From Charina bottae (lineage: Eukaryota; Chordata; Lepidosauria; Squamata; Charinaidae): DNA of 64,000 nt. Positions 35,981 through 46,740 of the stretch are shown in pieces. Each line of letters begins with the position of its first letter. The stretch's first letter is position 1. A program made the translations under genes and the position numbers. The stretch spans positions 5,295,001 through 5,359,000 of the forward strand of contig JALMGJ010000020.1 in assembly GCA_023362775.1 (NCBI GenBank). The letters run 5' to 3'. Under the pieces are notes generated by a model that ran no database searches, was not told the DNA's origin, and was given only the letters and a program-made list of their open reading frames with translations.

Positions 35981-38311
35981 CTAAAATGTGAACATTAATG
36001 TCCTCAAATGAGTGTCTTTTTCCTTTAAATGAAGATAAACTGCTGACTCTGGTCCTGTGGTGTTACTTCTCCTGTGTTGGGCCATCCTCCTGTACAAAAG
36101 TTGTTTGGTTTCTCCAATGTAGAGTTCAGAGCACTCCTCACTGCACTGGATTGCATAAACTACATTGCTTTTCTTGTGTTTTGGAGTTTGATCTTTGGGG
36201 TGTACAAGCCTCTGTCTCAGTGTGTTGGTGGGTTTGAAATATACAGGTATGTGGTGTTTGCCAAATATCCGTTTTATCTTTTCAGACACACCAGCCATGT
36301 AGGGAATGACCAGGTTCTTTCGTTTACTCTGAGTCTCAGCCCTATCTGTCGCTGTTTTAGGTCTGGTAGATTTAGATTTGGTGAAGGCCCAATTTGGATA
36401 TCCACAGGCCTTCAGAGCTGTTCTCAGGTGCTGATTTTCATTCTTTTTGGAATCCATGGAGGTGGGGATGGTTTCTGCTCTGTGTGACAATGTCCTGATG
36501 ACTCCTAGTTTGTGCTGCAGTGGATGGTGGGAGTCAAACATCAGATATTGATCTGTGTGTGTGGGTTTCCTGTAGATCCCTATTTCTAGCTTGCCACCGG
36601 TCCCAATGAGGACTTCACAGTCTAGGAATGCCAGTCTGTTGTCCTTGGTGTCTTCTCTGGTGAAGCTAATGTTGGCATCTATAGTGTTTATATGGTCCGT
36701 GAAGGCCTGTACTTCCTGGGTCTTGATTTTGACCCAGGTGTCATCCACATACCTAAACCAGTGGGTGGGCACCGTTCCCTGGAATGTGTTGAGTGCTTTC
36801 TTCTCCACTTCTTCCATGTATAAATTGGCCACAATGGGTGACACAGGAGAACCCATGGCACAGCCGTGTTTTTGTCTGTAAAAGTCACCTCTGTATGTGA
36901 AATAAGTGGTGTTAAGACACAGGTCCAGAAGATGGCAGATCTGGTTTGGGTTGAGATGGCTTCTCCTTTCAAGGGTGCTGTCCTCTTCTAGTCTCTTCCT
37001 GACAGCGGATAGAGCATGAGTGGTGGGGATGCTGGTGAAAAGGGAGGACACATCAAAGGAGACCATAGTTTCATCTGTATCCAGTTTCAGGATCTTTCCT
37101 TTGGAAACAAATTCTTCCGAATTATGGATGTGGTGTTCAGAGTGTCCAACTAGAGGTGCTAGTATGGTAGAGAGGTGTTTGGCAATGTTGTATGTTACCG
37201 AATTAATGCTGCTGACTATGGGTCGGAGGGGTGTTCCTTCCTTGTGGATCTTAGGAAGTCCGTAGATGCAGGGGATGGCTTCTCCAGGATACAGACGGTG
37301 GTAGGTAATCCTATTGATGGAGCCATCATGTTCCAATTGTTTCAAACTGTCTATTACCTTTTTCTTGTAATTGTTGGTGGGGTCTCTTTTCAGTTTTTCA
37401 TATGTATGGTGATCCTCCAAAAGTGAGGTAATTTTATTGTGGTAGTCTGCAGTGTTTAGAACCACTGTACATCTTCCTTTGTCAGCAGGTAAAATGGTGA
37501 TGGTTTCATCTTTGCTGAGGGCTGTCAGGGCTCTCCTCTCTTGGACGGTAAGGTTGGGGGGAGGAGGTTGAGCACTGGACAGAGCTGCAGATATTTTAAG
37601 CCGGAGTTGTTCTGCTTCCTCAAAAGGTAGGTGGTTGTTGTGGATGGCAGATTCTGTGGCTGTAATGAGCTCCACAACCGGAACTTGCTTGGGAGTGATG
37701 GCAAAATTAATACCTTTGGCTAGGACATCTCTCTCTGGTTGGGTGAGCTCTCTGTCTGAGAGATTTTTCACCCACATGTTCTTTTTGCCCTCTGTGGTCC
37801 TGTTGTTGTTGTTCCTCCCAGCGGTTTCTCCAGTTCCTTGTTTCTGCTTGCTGCGAGAAAGAAGAATGTCAAATTTCTTAGTTTGCCTCTCCTTTGTCTT
37901 GTAATGCTGGGCCAGCTGTACTTTATTGCCAAGCTGAATAACTCTATCCAGGATTGGGTCAGGAAGGGTGGCTGTGAGTTCCTGGTGAAGGTTTTCAAAA
38001 TTGTATTGCAGGGCATCAATGGTGAAGTGGACTTGCCTTATTCTTTCATTTAAAAGATGCCTTTGTGCCTGCTGCAGGATCTGATCTGCTCTGTGACCTT
38101 TAACTGTAGATTGCAGGCGTAGGCTTGTCGGGATGAGTCTCTGTTGTCTGCATCTGAGGTTAAAACGTAGGTGGTTTCTATAGTCTGCCACCTTTCTTGC
38201 TGTCTTCTCAAATTTCCTTACCAACTTCAGGGTTTCATCCCCAAAATGTATGGCAATATGTCTATGAAGGTTCTCAGTCATCCAGGTGGAATTGTCTGTA
38301 GCTTGAATCAT
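35981..38311 (-). CDS. Penelope-like reverse transcriptase with GIY-YIG domain, 776 aa, C-terminally shifted
   Basis: Single-frame PLE polyprotein. An N-terminal basic helical region (residues 1-250) precedes the RT core: ILPADKGRCTVVL, YGLPKIHKEGTPLRPIVSS (about residue 347), motif A FDVSSLFTSIP (about 416), GCAMGSPVSPIVANLYME and motif C YVDD (about 520). Next comes a linker, then a zinc-knuckle-like SNVVYAIQC-CSELYIGE start of the GIY-YIG nuclease (YIG at about 729). The frame ends in LMFTF. In the -1 frame the conserved continuation (VHILDREDRWFERG, then NPSLNRGG) follows, so a frameshift removes about the last 75 residues including the downstream catalytic Glu region. Translation would start inside the second pseudo-LTR (38311). 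Confidence 0.88.
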   Translation of the reverse strand: MIQATDNSTWMTENLHRHIAIHFGDETLKLVRKFEKTARKVADYRNHLRFNLRCRQQRLIPTSLRLQSTVKGHRADQILQQAQRHLLNERIRQVHFTIDALQYNFENLHQELTATLPDPILDRVIQLGNKVQLAQHYKTKERQTKKFDILLSRSKQKQGTGETAGRNNNNRTTEGKKNMWVKNLSDRELTQPERDVLAKGINFAITPKQVPVVELITATESAIHNNHLPFEEAEQLRLKISAALSSAQPPPPNLTVQERRALTALSKDETITILPADKGRCTVVLNTADYHNKITSLLEDHHTYEKLKRDPTNNYKKKVIDSLKQLEHDGSINRITYHRLYPGEAIPCIYGLPKIHKEGTPLRPIVSSINSVTYNIAKHLSTILAPLVGHSEHHIHNSEEFVSKGKILKLDTDETMVSFDVSSLFTSIPTTHALSAVRKRLEEDSTLERRSHLNPNQICHLLDLCLNTTYFTYRGDFYRQKHGCAMGSPVSPIVANLYMEEVEKKALNTFQGTVPTHWFRYVDDTWVKIKTQEVQAFTDHINTIDANISFTREDTKDNRLAFLDCEVLIGTGGKLEIGIYRKPTHTDQYLMFDSHHPLQHKLGVIRTLSHRAETIPTSMDSKKNENQHLRTALKACGYPNWAFTKSKSTRPKTATDRAETQSKRKNLVIPYMAGVSEKIKRIFGKHHIPVYFKPTNTLRQRLVHPKDQTPKHKKSNVVYAIQCSEECSELYIGETKQLLYRRMAQHRRSNTTGPESAVYLHLKEKDTHLRTLMFTF

Positions 38312-38400
38312 GTCAACTGGATTTCTATTTTCTCAGTGGAAACGTTTCGCTCCTTATCCAAGGAGCTTCTTCAGTCTGAGCAAAGTTGGTAAGGGAATCC
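38259..38400 (-). repeat. Right pseudo-LTR of the composite PLE
   Basis: Direct repeat of 35551-35695. It contains the start codon of the long frame and one hammerhead-like motif. Confidence 0.92.
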
Positions 38401-38618
38401 CCAAAGATCAAACTCCAAAACACAAGAAAAGCAATGTAGTTTATGCAATCCAGTGCAGTGAGGAGTGCTCTGAACTCTACATTGGAGAAACCAAACAACT
38501 TTTGTACAGGAGGATGGCCCAACACAGGAGAAGTAACACCACAGGACCAGAGTCAGCAGTTTATCTTCATTTAAAGGAAAAAGACACTCATTTGAGGACA
38601 TTAATGTTCACATTTTAG
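38310..38618 (+). pseudogene. Inverted copy of the PLE GIY-YIG C-terminus
   Basis: The + strand repeats the C-terminal 75 residues of the main frame (from TPKHKKSNVVY to the same LMFTF end). It is fused upstream to antisense pseudo-LTR sequence that merely happens to stay open. It shares the frameshift of the main copy at the same base. Confidence 0.85.
38332..38380 (-). ncRNA. Hammerhead-like ribozyme motif, pseudo-LTR 2
   Basis: Identical arrangement to 35624-35672, 2.7 kb away in the same orientation. The transcript between the two motifs would be close to a unit-length element. Confidence 0.5.
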
Positions 38619-38921
38619 ACAGAGAAGATAGGTGGTTTGAGAGAGGGGTCAAGGAATCCATTTATGCCAACGTGGAAAATCCTTCCTTGAATAGAGGTGG
38701 GGGCCTCAGGCACAATCTTTCTCCCATCTTTCTCCAGGCTCTGTCTTCTGTGCCTAGGAAGATTAAGACCATTTCACAAGCTCAACAGCAGCATGGTGAT
38801 CTTAACGATCCTCCTTTAGATAATAAAAGGACTTAAAATAACATCTCAATATAACCATGACCCCAGGTGTAAGGTCACACAGCTACCTAGAAACATATTT
38901 AGGATTACCTTACCAACTTTG

Positions 38922-38970
38922 CTCAGACTGAAGAAACTCCTTGGATAAGGAGCGAAACGTTTCCACTGAG
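38922..38970 (+). ncRNA. Hammerhead-like motif in the inverted PLE copy
   Basis: Same core and helix I pairing. Helix II is ACTCC/GGAGC, so its first pair is a mismatch and this copy is probably weaker. Confidence 0.42.
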
Positions 38971-39005
38971 AAAATAGAAATCCAGTTGACATGATTCAAG
39001 CTACA

Positions 39006-39018
39006 GTATTGAGAAATC
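39006..39018. repeat. Right TSD of the composite PLE
   Basis: Exact copy of 35538-35550. Confidence 0.92.
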
Positions 39019-40499
39019 AGTTAATTCCTTCAATTCTCCATTATTTGACTTCTTCACCTTTGATGCAACATGTTCATCTAATTAGCCATTCCTAGGAAAT
39101 CCAGGAATTATCCTAAAGGCATTTAGCTCTTTGTTTCCTACTTCACAAATCATATAAGATCTTGTATTCTTTCCTACAGACTGTTTGCTTGGTATGCAGG
39201 CACACACTTGTATAAATGATGCTGCTAATAGCTTTCAGTTCACTTGCTTTCTTCTGCTGTCCCTAGTTATTAAAACTTGCAATCTGATGCCACCTCCCTC
39301 CTCTCAGCCACTTCTGTTGTCTTACACACAGAATAGGGATAATTTAACTGTCTACTTTAGGCATTAGCTACACCGTTTTAAAATTAAGCTTCTTTCCCCT
39401 GCCCTTCAAATCATTTCAGAATAGAAGGGAAATGGTTTTTTGCCTCTTTCATATGCTAGGATATCTGTTACCTTTGGCAGCAAAATGGAAGCTCTGGGTG
39501 CAGGACAGTTTTTCTCTTTCACCTACCAACAACATTTAACAAAATCAGAGCATTCAACGTTTGTAGCGTGTATCTGTAAATAAGTGTGTTTATCTCCTGC
39601 CTTGGGGTAGCAAGCCCCCCAAAGCTAAAAGAGCTTTAAAACTGTACTTCTGAATCAGCAGTCACAGAAGGTCAGACCAGCTGCTATGAGTTTCTTGTTC
39701 TTGTACACAGTGAGAGAAGCCAGAACCAGAAAATCTCTGAAAAAGAAAAGAGAGAAAGTCCAAATACAATCATGCTGTCTAATCCAATTAAACAATGTTT
39801 ATACCAATAATTATAGTTGAAATAATTTCCTATGCAGATTTTTATCAACACAACAGGCTGGGTGGTGGTGGTAGGATACCTGGTCTATAGGTCAAGACCC
39901 TGTTCATTTATTCCATGGCAATGACACGATCAACAAGAATCTTAAACTTGGTTATCATGAGCAACTGATCTCTGGTGTCTGGAAATGGTTTCTTGAAAAG
40001 CTGGTCTTTTTCTGTAGTGATTTTGGGCTCAAGGCAAGCATGTTTAGAATCATACCTGATCTAGAAGATAATTTTCCACTCATTCAGCAGGGGTAGTACA
40101 GAGAGACAAGCTGGCATTTGTCCCAGAGACTGGGTAGCAGTCAGGGTTTTGCTGATTCTGGTGGGATCAAGTCTTTCTGTGCATGCTCAAACATTCCCCT
40201 TTCCCTTCTAATATTACTTTACCTTATAGTCTGTAAACCTAATTACAAATTCCAGACCCTGATCAGCATGCATAGGTATTCATAAATAATACCCACTGAG
40301 TTCAGATTGCAACTGGAAATATAAAACTTCTTTCTATGTTCCACTCTCTGAAGACTCAGTCTCATGGCTGTAATTCAATCAAGGGAGAAATAATGGTTTC
40401 TAAGGATATTTTAATTGTCAGGTCTAGTTTGATTGTTACACTCAATAATAAAAGCTTTCACTGTAGAACAGACACATACACACACACACGCACACACAC
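39019..40499. other. Unannotated intronic sequence
   Basis: No repeat or gene recognised except an (AC)n tract at about 40476-40500. Confidence 0.45.
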
Positions 40500-40507
40500 A
40501 CCTATAT

Positions 40508-41082
40508 TTTATTTTTATTTATTATTTAAATTTGTATCACCGCCCATCTCCTCCATACCTGGGGACTCATACCATGGCACCAGCCACTCCCAAGAGGAAC
40601 TATTGGCATTCCCATCCCAAGCCAGGTGGCAGAACCAGGTCTTCAAGTCTTTCCAGAAGGTCGGGAGCGAAGAAACTCGCCTCAGCTCCAGGGGCAAGAT
40701 ATTCCAAAGGGCGGGTGCTACTGCAGAGAAGGCACGCCTCGTGGATCCCGCTAGATGGAACTCTTTTGCCGATGGGATCCTTAGCATGCCCTCTCTCTGC
40801 ATGACCGAGTGGGGCGGGTCGATGTTCCGGGGATGAGACGGTCCCTCAGGTAACCTGGTCCCATGCCATGTAGGGCTTTAAAGGTGATAACCAACACCTT
40901 GAATTGGACCCGGAAGCAAACTGGTACCCAATGCAGCTCGCGCAGCAGAGGTGTTACATGGGCCGATCTTACAGCACCCATAACTGTCTGCGCGGCCGCA
41001 TTCTGGACCAGCTGAAGCTTCCGGAAACTCTTCAAGGGTAGCCCCATGTAGAGAGCATTGCAGTAGTCTATATGGGAGATGA
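40508..41082 (-). mobile_element. 5'-truncated L2-type LINE
   Basis: The minus strand encodes the L2 C-terminal region: MGLPLKSFRKLQLVQNAAAQ, LLRELHWVPVCFRVQFKVL, TFKALHGMGPGYLRDRL, then RRAFSAVAPALWNILPLELR and WKDLKTWFCHLAWDG, and the CCGCCCATCTCC tail complement. It is flanked by ACCTATAT at 40500-40507 and 41083-41090, a probable 8-bp TSD. It aligns by eye with 8870-9500 of the long L2 copy. Confidence 0.87.
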
Positions 41083-41090
41083 ACCTATAT

Positions 41091-42517
41091 GCCCTAGATG
41101 TGCCCAGGCATCCATTTTTTTTCTATTCTGAGATGTTCTAATTTTTAGTCGAGAATATTCTATCCTGGGGTCAGATGCTTTACCATTGAGTTACAGGTCC
41201 CTATTCTGGCATTCTACCTACCCTCCCTAGATATACTTTGGAATGGCGTAGTCCAGGTTATGGAACAAGAACTGAGTCAGAATCTGGGACAATCCTACAC
41301 TTTTCTTGATGTTTCATACTGGGATATGCATTGCTTTGGTACCATACTTCCGATGTAGCTAAATAATTGGTTATTAACAGTTCACAGAGAATGTTAGAAG
41401 AATTTATATTTATCTTCCAGGGGGGAAAAATGAAAAGAAAAAAATGGCATTCTCTAAAGTGCTGTAGTAATTTCAATGATAACCAAGAAGGATCTATTGC
41501 AGATAAATCCATTATGATGTAGACATATCCAGACATATTGGGGCTTAGTTTACTTGCAAGTAGCTTACAGGTATTTCTGAGTTTCAAAGGCAGAATACAG
41601 TATGACTTTTGTAGCACATTCTTGTATTCTTAGCACTGAGCCCCATTAAGTGCCATGGAGTAGTTTATGTAGGATTATAGTCTTTGACAGTTCTCATTGT
41701 AAAAGGTTTTGCACTAATTGACAATCCACATGATAAAGAATGATAAAATGATAACTAAAAAAGCAACCTATGATTCTGAAGTAAATGAACATTTGTGACC
41801 ATAGTGAATGTTGTAACATGTCTCCTTTAGACTCTGTGAACAAAGAAGAAAAAGAGAATTTCTTTTCCTGGATGCTGATTCCTCACACACTAAGAGGAAG
41901 AGCACTATAGATCAGCTATCACATTTTCTTTCTTCTTCTTCTCCCCACCCCCAGTGTATTCTTCATCCAATAAGGACTAACAATTGAGGAAATACTTTTT
42001 AAAAAGAAAATTGCTTTGGAGGTTCTGACTGTTATCACATATTGTATGGATGGCCAGGCTCCAGTTAATTGCTGTGAGTCAACATTTGTCTACCCCAATA
42101 TCAGATGTGATTAATTGTTTGGTTTGAGCTTTTTCTCTGTCTGGTGCTTTCCAGTCTTACACAGAACCAGGTGCTACTTATATCAGAGCGACCTTGCAGG
42201 TTTCAAAAGGACTTCATCTTAAGAAGTAAAGGAAATTCATAGAGTCTGCTGAAAGGAACTAGATATGGCCATAATTTAATGAACTGTAGCATTGGGGATG
42301 GAGAAGGATTGTATACTGTTGCCCTTCTGAATGAAGAAAGGTTTCATGCATGCAGTGCTTAGAAGAAAGCACAGGATGCTATAATTAAAACATTATATAG
42401 AGGGTTTATTTATACATACAGTATATGTAGGCTAAATACTGTGATAGAAGTTCTATTCCAACCTATAGTGCTTAAGGTCATCTGATCCACAGTGGTAAGT
42501 TACCTATCTATCTATCT
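41091..42517. other. Intronic sequence with a tRNA-like SINE scrap
   Basis: At about 41165-41205 the minus strand reads GGGACCTGTAACTCAATGG then TAAAGCATCTGACCCC, like the head of the tRNA-derived repeat near 16640. The rest shows nothing recognisable. Confidence 0.4.
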
Positions 42518-42528
42518 CCTTTTAGATT

Positions 42529-45236
42529 AGCAACATGAATGGAATCTTACTTCTGACTAAATGTGCAGAGCATAACCTTGTCATTACTAACACACTCTTT
42601 CGCCAGAAAAATAAATTTAAAACATCATGGAAGCACCCACGGTCGAAGCACTGGCATCTTTCAGATTATGTAATTGTCCGTGCTAGAGACCGCTGTGATG
42701 TACTTCTCACCAGAGCCATGATGAGCGCCGATGACTGCTGGACAGACCATCGATTAATTCGATCCACGATGGCCATAAAGATTGTCCCTCATCGTAGGCT
42801 CCAAGGAAGAAAACCAAGGCGTAAAATGAATACACTGGCCCTTCAAGATTCTATTAAACGAGCTTGCTTTCAATCAACTCTCAAGGAACATCTGCCTATG
42901 GAACTTCCTGAAAATGTTGAGGAACACTGGGTTAAATTGAAGACTTCTATTATTTCAGCCTGTGAACAAACTATCGGATACCAAACTAAGAGACATCAGG
43001 ACTGGTTTGATGAGAACGATAGTGAGATTGAACATATTATTGACAAGAAAAGGAAAGCCTTCCGGATATGGCAAAAAGATATTAACTGTGCCGTTAAAAA
43101 AAAAATCTACGCCAGTGCAAAGGCAGAAGTCCAAAGAAGAACTAGAGAACTTAAGAACATATGGTGGATAAAAAAAGCCGAAGAAACCCAACATTTTGCA
43201 GATGCTCATGATGCACGGGGCTTTTTTAATGCCATAAAGGCCATCTATGGACCAACAAACCATGGTACAAATCCCTTACGCTCAGTAGATGGTGCTAAAC
43301 TTCTAAAGGACAAAGAGTCTATTGCACTGCGCTGGAAAGAGCATTACTGCAATCTCCTTAATCGTCACTCTACTGTGGCTGATGAAGTCTTCTTGCAAAT
43401 CCCACAAAAACAAATAAGAGATGAGCTTGCAGTACCCCCTAGTTTGGAGGAAGTCAGTAAAGCCACTAAACAAATGAAAAATAACAAAGCTAGTGGACCT
43501 GATGGGATTCCTGCTGAAGTCTTTAAAGAAGGCGGGCCTGAACTTACACAACAACTTCATAAGCTCATCGAAAAAATCTGGATGAGGGAGGAGATTCCAG
43601 CAGACTTTAGGGATGCCATAATTATCACTCTCTTTAAAAAGGGTGATAGAACAGACTGTGGAAACTATCGAGGCATCTCCCTTCTAGCCACAGCAGGCAA
43701 AATCCTGGCAAAGATCATTGCAAACCGTCTCCTATCTGTATCAGAAGACATCCTCCCTGAAACGCAAAACGGCTTCCGCCCTTCCAGGGGAACAGTGGAT
43801 ATGATCTTCACTGCACGACAGCTTCAAGAAAAATGCAAGGAGCAAAACCGCCCTCTGTACATGGCGTTTATTGATCTGACTAAAGCTTTTCATACTGTAA
43901 ATCGTACTGCTCGCTGGACCATCCTTCTGAAAATCGGATGCCCTGATAAATTTGTGAACATCTTGCGGCTACTCCATGACGACATGATGGCAACAATCCT
44001 GAATAACAATGGCTCTCAAAGTGATCCATTTAAAGTGGAATCCAGCATTAAACAGGAATGTGTTATTGCTCCAACCTTATTCGCTATCTTCATCGCTATG
44101 ATTATACACCTTGTTGAAGAGAAACTTCCTACTGGTGTAGAAAGTATATATCGAACAGATGGAAAGCTTTTTAATCTTAGTAGGCTGAAAGCAAAAAATA
44201 AGGTAATTGTAACTTCTGTTATAGAACTTCAATATGCTGATGATAACGTAGTCTGTGCACACTCCGAGGAAGATCTTCAAACTATCCTAAACATCTTTGC
44301 AGAAGAATATGAAAAGCTCGGCCTCTCTATTAACATTAAAAAAACCAAAGTGCTTTACCAGCAAGTTTGAACCAATCCCTCTGCAGCGCCATCAATCCAG
44401 CTTAAAGGTGTGTCACTAGAAAATGTCGACCACTTTTCTTATCTCGGCAGCCATCTATCTACAAAAGCCGACATCGACGCTGAAATTCAGCATCGCCTGA
44501 GCTCTGCGAGTGTAGCTTTCTCCCAAATGAAGCGTAGAGTGTTTGAGGATCGGGACATTTGCAGGGAGACCAAAATGCTTGTTTACAAAGCCATTGTACT
44601 ACCAACCCTTCTGTACGTCTGTGAAACATGGACCCTCTACAAACGCCACCTCCAACTTCTTGAAAGATTCCATCAACGCTGCCTCCGAAAAATTCTGCAA
44701 ATTACTTGGGAAGATAGGCGGACTAATGTTAGCATATTAGAAGAAGCGAAAACCACCAGCATTGAAACAATGATCATCCAACATCAACTTCGCTGGACCG
44801 GTCATGTTGTTCGAATGCCTGACCATCGTCTTCCAAAGCAGCTACTTTACTCCCAACTGAAGAATGGAAAACGGAATATTGGTGGACAGCAAAAGAGATT
44901 CAAAGATACTCTCAAAGCTAATTTTAAAAAATGTAATATCAGCACTGAGAACTGGGAAGCCCTAACTCATGAGCGTTTCAATTGGAGGTCAGCCTTTATT
45001 AATGGCGCTATGGACTTTGAAGAAGCACAAGTACAGGGTGAAAGGGAGAAAAGAGCTAAAATGAAGGCACGTCAGGCAAACCCTCATCATGACCGTCTCC
45101 CACCCAGAAACCTATGCCCTCATTGTGGGAGGTTGTGCGGATCCAGAATTGGCCTTTATAGCCACTTACGGATCCACTGTTAAAATTTTACCTTTGGAAG
45201 ACAATCTTACTCGGCTACGAGTGATCGCCAATGACC
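42529..45236 (+). mobile_element. RTE-clade LINE, 5' truncated, with 11-bp TSD
   Basis: The + strand element encodes the end of an endonuclease, a full RT and a C-terminal domain with a C2H2-like finger. It is flanked by CCTTTTAGATT at 42518-42528 and 45237-45247. The 5' truncation falls inside the endonuclease; the 3' end after GTGATCGCCAATGA agrees with the short 3'UTR of RTE elements. It differs clearly from the L2 and R4-like LINEs in the window. RTE is my best placement from the protein; a precise family name cannot be given. Confidence 0.87.
42535..45183 (+). pseudogene. RTE-type endonuclease/RT polyprotein with one in-frame stop
   Basis: 883 codons in one frame broken only by TGA at 44368-44370. 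Order: endonuclease end (KHWHLSDYVIVRARDRCDV, CWTDHRLIRS), linker, RT with IITLFKKGDRTDCGNYRGIS, ETQNGFRPSRGT, motif A FIDLTKAFHTVN, IKQECVIAPTLFAI and YADD (44233-44244). After the stop come HFSYLGSHLSTKAD, LLYVCETWTL, RCLRKILQITWEDR and a finger CPHCGRLC...H...H at about 45112-45180. Two conserved RT positions are altered (AFD to AFH, KQG to KQE), so it is inactive even apart from the stop. Confidence 0.87.
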
Positions 45237-45247
45237 CCTTTTAGATT

Positions 45248-45720
45248 CAGTTTCCAATGCAGGAAGTCACTTGCTTCACCCTGTAAAAAGAAAAGAGTCT
45301 TATTACTTCCTATATTTTTGGGAAGGCTTATTACTTCCTATATTTTTGGGACCATCTTAGCTCTACTTGAAAAATAATCCCATGTTAATTGCCATGACTT
45401 CTGCACATCCACATGATACCCCACTGGTATCTACTGAAATCACAGAATCAAGAATTACAACATCGGAAGAAATCATGTTGGCTCCTCTTGATCAACTTTC
45501 ATTTTGTAATATGATGAATCCAAACATAAGGTGGTAAAACACATCACAGAAAGTCATGGCTTGTTTAGAACAAAGGACATAATCAAATGGGAGCCTCTGA
45601 AAGTCTTGAACGCAACTCCAAATACTTACTATATATTTAGATATTTAATATGATGGAAGGTGAAAATTATAAAATACATGGTGAACAAAAACTATATTTA
45701 GTTTAGTGTTCTTAAGTTTT
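45248..45720. other. Unannotated intronic sequence
   Basis: Nothing recognised except a short direct repeat TATTACTTCCTATATTTTTG (about 45300 and 45330). Confidence 0.45.
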
Positions 45721-45799
45721 AAATTACTTTAATTGTGGCCAGTTCATGGTTTTTCATCCAAAAGTCAAGTGTGACCTTCAGCCTGAAAAAAGATGTACA

Positions 45800-45965
45800 T
45801 GCCTGGTTTCCACCATGGTTTTCTGAACAAACCATAGTGTTCTAGTTCATATACAGATCTAAATCATGGATCTTAGTTTAAAAATCAAAATGGCTGGATT
45901 CACATAGCATAGTAAGCCAAAAGCAAACAAATCACATTTTGGTTTAGCATATTGTGTGATTGCAA
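45800..45965. repeat. Possible MITE fragment with imperfect inverted repeat
   Basis: TTCACATAGCATAGTAAGCC at about 45898 is the approximate inverse of TTGGTTTAGCATATTGTGTG at about 45940. An upstream ACCATGGTTT...AAACCATAG word pair adds more symmetry. It resembles a reptile repeat built on TTCACA/TGTGTGA ends. Boundaries are not determined. Confidence 0.35.
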
Positions 45966-46021
45966 AGTATACAGTATATTTCTCCCTTCTGGATTTCAGA
46001 AGCCAATGACTTGAGAAATTT

Positions 46022-46110
46022 GACTTTATTTATTTAATTCAATTTCAATGCTGCCTGACTCATCAACGACTCTGGGCAGCTTACAGTATTTGAGCATAAT
46101 ATGTTAGCAA
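46022..46110 (-). repeat. Eroded LINE tail
   Basis: (TTTA)n-like start and GCTGCCTGACTCATCAACGA then CTCTGGGCAGC resemble the complement of a CR1/L2-group tail. Confidence 0.45.
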
Positions 46111-46344
46111 TGTCTGAAAGTCAGGCTACAAGTAGATATAACTGATCAACTTGATCATAAGTGACGATATGCCTGCCAATCGTATAATTTGTATTATGCA
46201 GTCTTAAACCTTACTGTGCTAAAAGGCCCAAGTCTTGGTGTTGTCCTGCATATTGATAAGGCCAATTGACTAATCAATTACAGTGAATGAATGCATGCAT
46301 ATTCTCAAAATGCTCAAAAGATGATTTATCTTTATATATTGTAA

Positions 46345-46439
46345 ATATTCCTCCAGGGTATTGTAGGTGAGGTGTACAGTATATTCCTCATTCCTCCAGA
46401 GTATTGTAGGTGAGGTGTATATTCGTCATTCCTCCAGGG
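46345..46439 (+). repeat. About 48-bp tandem duplication
   Basis: ATTCCTCCAGGGTATTGTAG, GTGAGGTGTA and a TATTC linker occur twice, and a third unit begins CTCCAGGG before being interrupted by the hAT element. It resumes at 46741 with CTCCAGGGTATAGTAGG. Confidence 0.82.
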
Positions 46440-46740
46440 CAGGGGTCCCCAACCTGTGGGCTGTGGCCCACTAGTGGCCCGTGGCCTGTTAGGAACTGGG
46501 CCGCGGGGCTCCCACCCGCAAGTCCCACCCCCTTCCGCACGATTGGCTCCCACCCACAAACCCCGCCCCTGGTGCTTGTGATTGGCTCTTGCCCGCAAAC
46601 CCCGCCCCTGGTGCACGCAATTGGCTCCTGCCCGCAAACCCTGCCCCCAGTCCGCGGAAATCGCAGAAACCCCGCCTCCCTGGTCCGTGGAAAAATCTTT
46701 TGAAACCGGTCCCTGGCGCCAAAAAGGTTGGGGACCCCTG
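46440..46740. mobile_element. Non-autonomous hAT element, 301 bp, with 8-bp TSD
   Basis: Terminal inverted repeats CAGGGGTCCCCAACC and GGTTGGGGACCCCTG are perfect over 15 bp. CTCCAGGG abuts both ends (46432-46439, 46741-46748). The inside holds four diverged units of about 40 bp containing CCCGCAAACCCCGCCCC and ATTGGCTC, and ends with AACCGGTCCCTGGCGCC. An 8-bp TSD and CAG...CTG ends mark hAT. No transposase is present. It lies in the 46345 tandem repeat. Confidence 0.87.

Larger units (their letters stand above)
35551..39005 (-). mobile_element. Composite Penelope-like element with pseudo-LTRs and inverted 3' copy
   Basis: The unit consists of a left pseudo-LTR (35551-35695), a PLE body with a 776-codon frame on the minus strand, a second direct pseudo-LTR (38259-38400), and an inverted copy of the element's 3' 600 bp (38401-39005). 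All are framed by the 13-bp TSD GTATTGAGAAATC at 35538-35550 and 39006-39018. The outer arms 35587-36199 and 38401-39005 are near-identical inverted repeats. Direct pseudo-LTRs plus an inverted partial copy are typical of PLE insertions. The single outer TSD shows the composite integrated in one event. Near-identity of the repeats and a long open frame indicate youth. Confidence 0.9.

Noticed and set aside
42535..45183. Domesticated RT gene (craniofacial-development-like annotation)
   Set aside because: An exact 11-bp TSD, an internal stop and altered RT residues show an ordinary RTE insertion.
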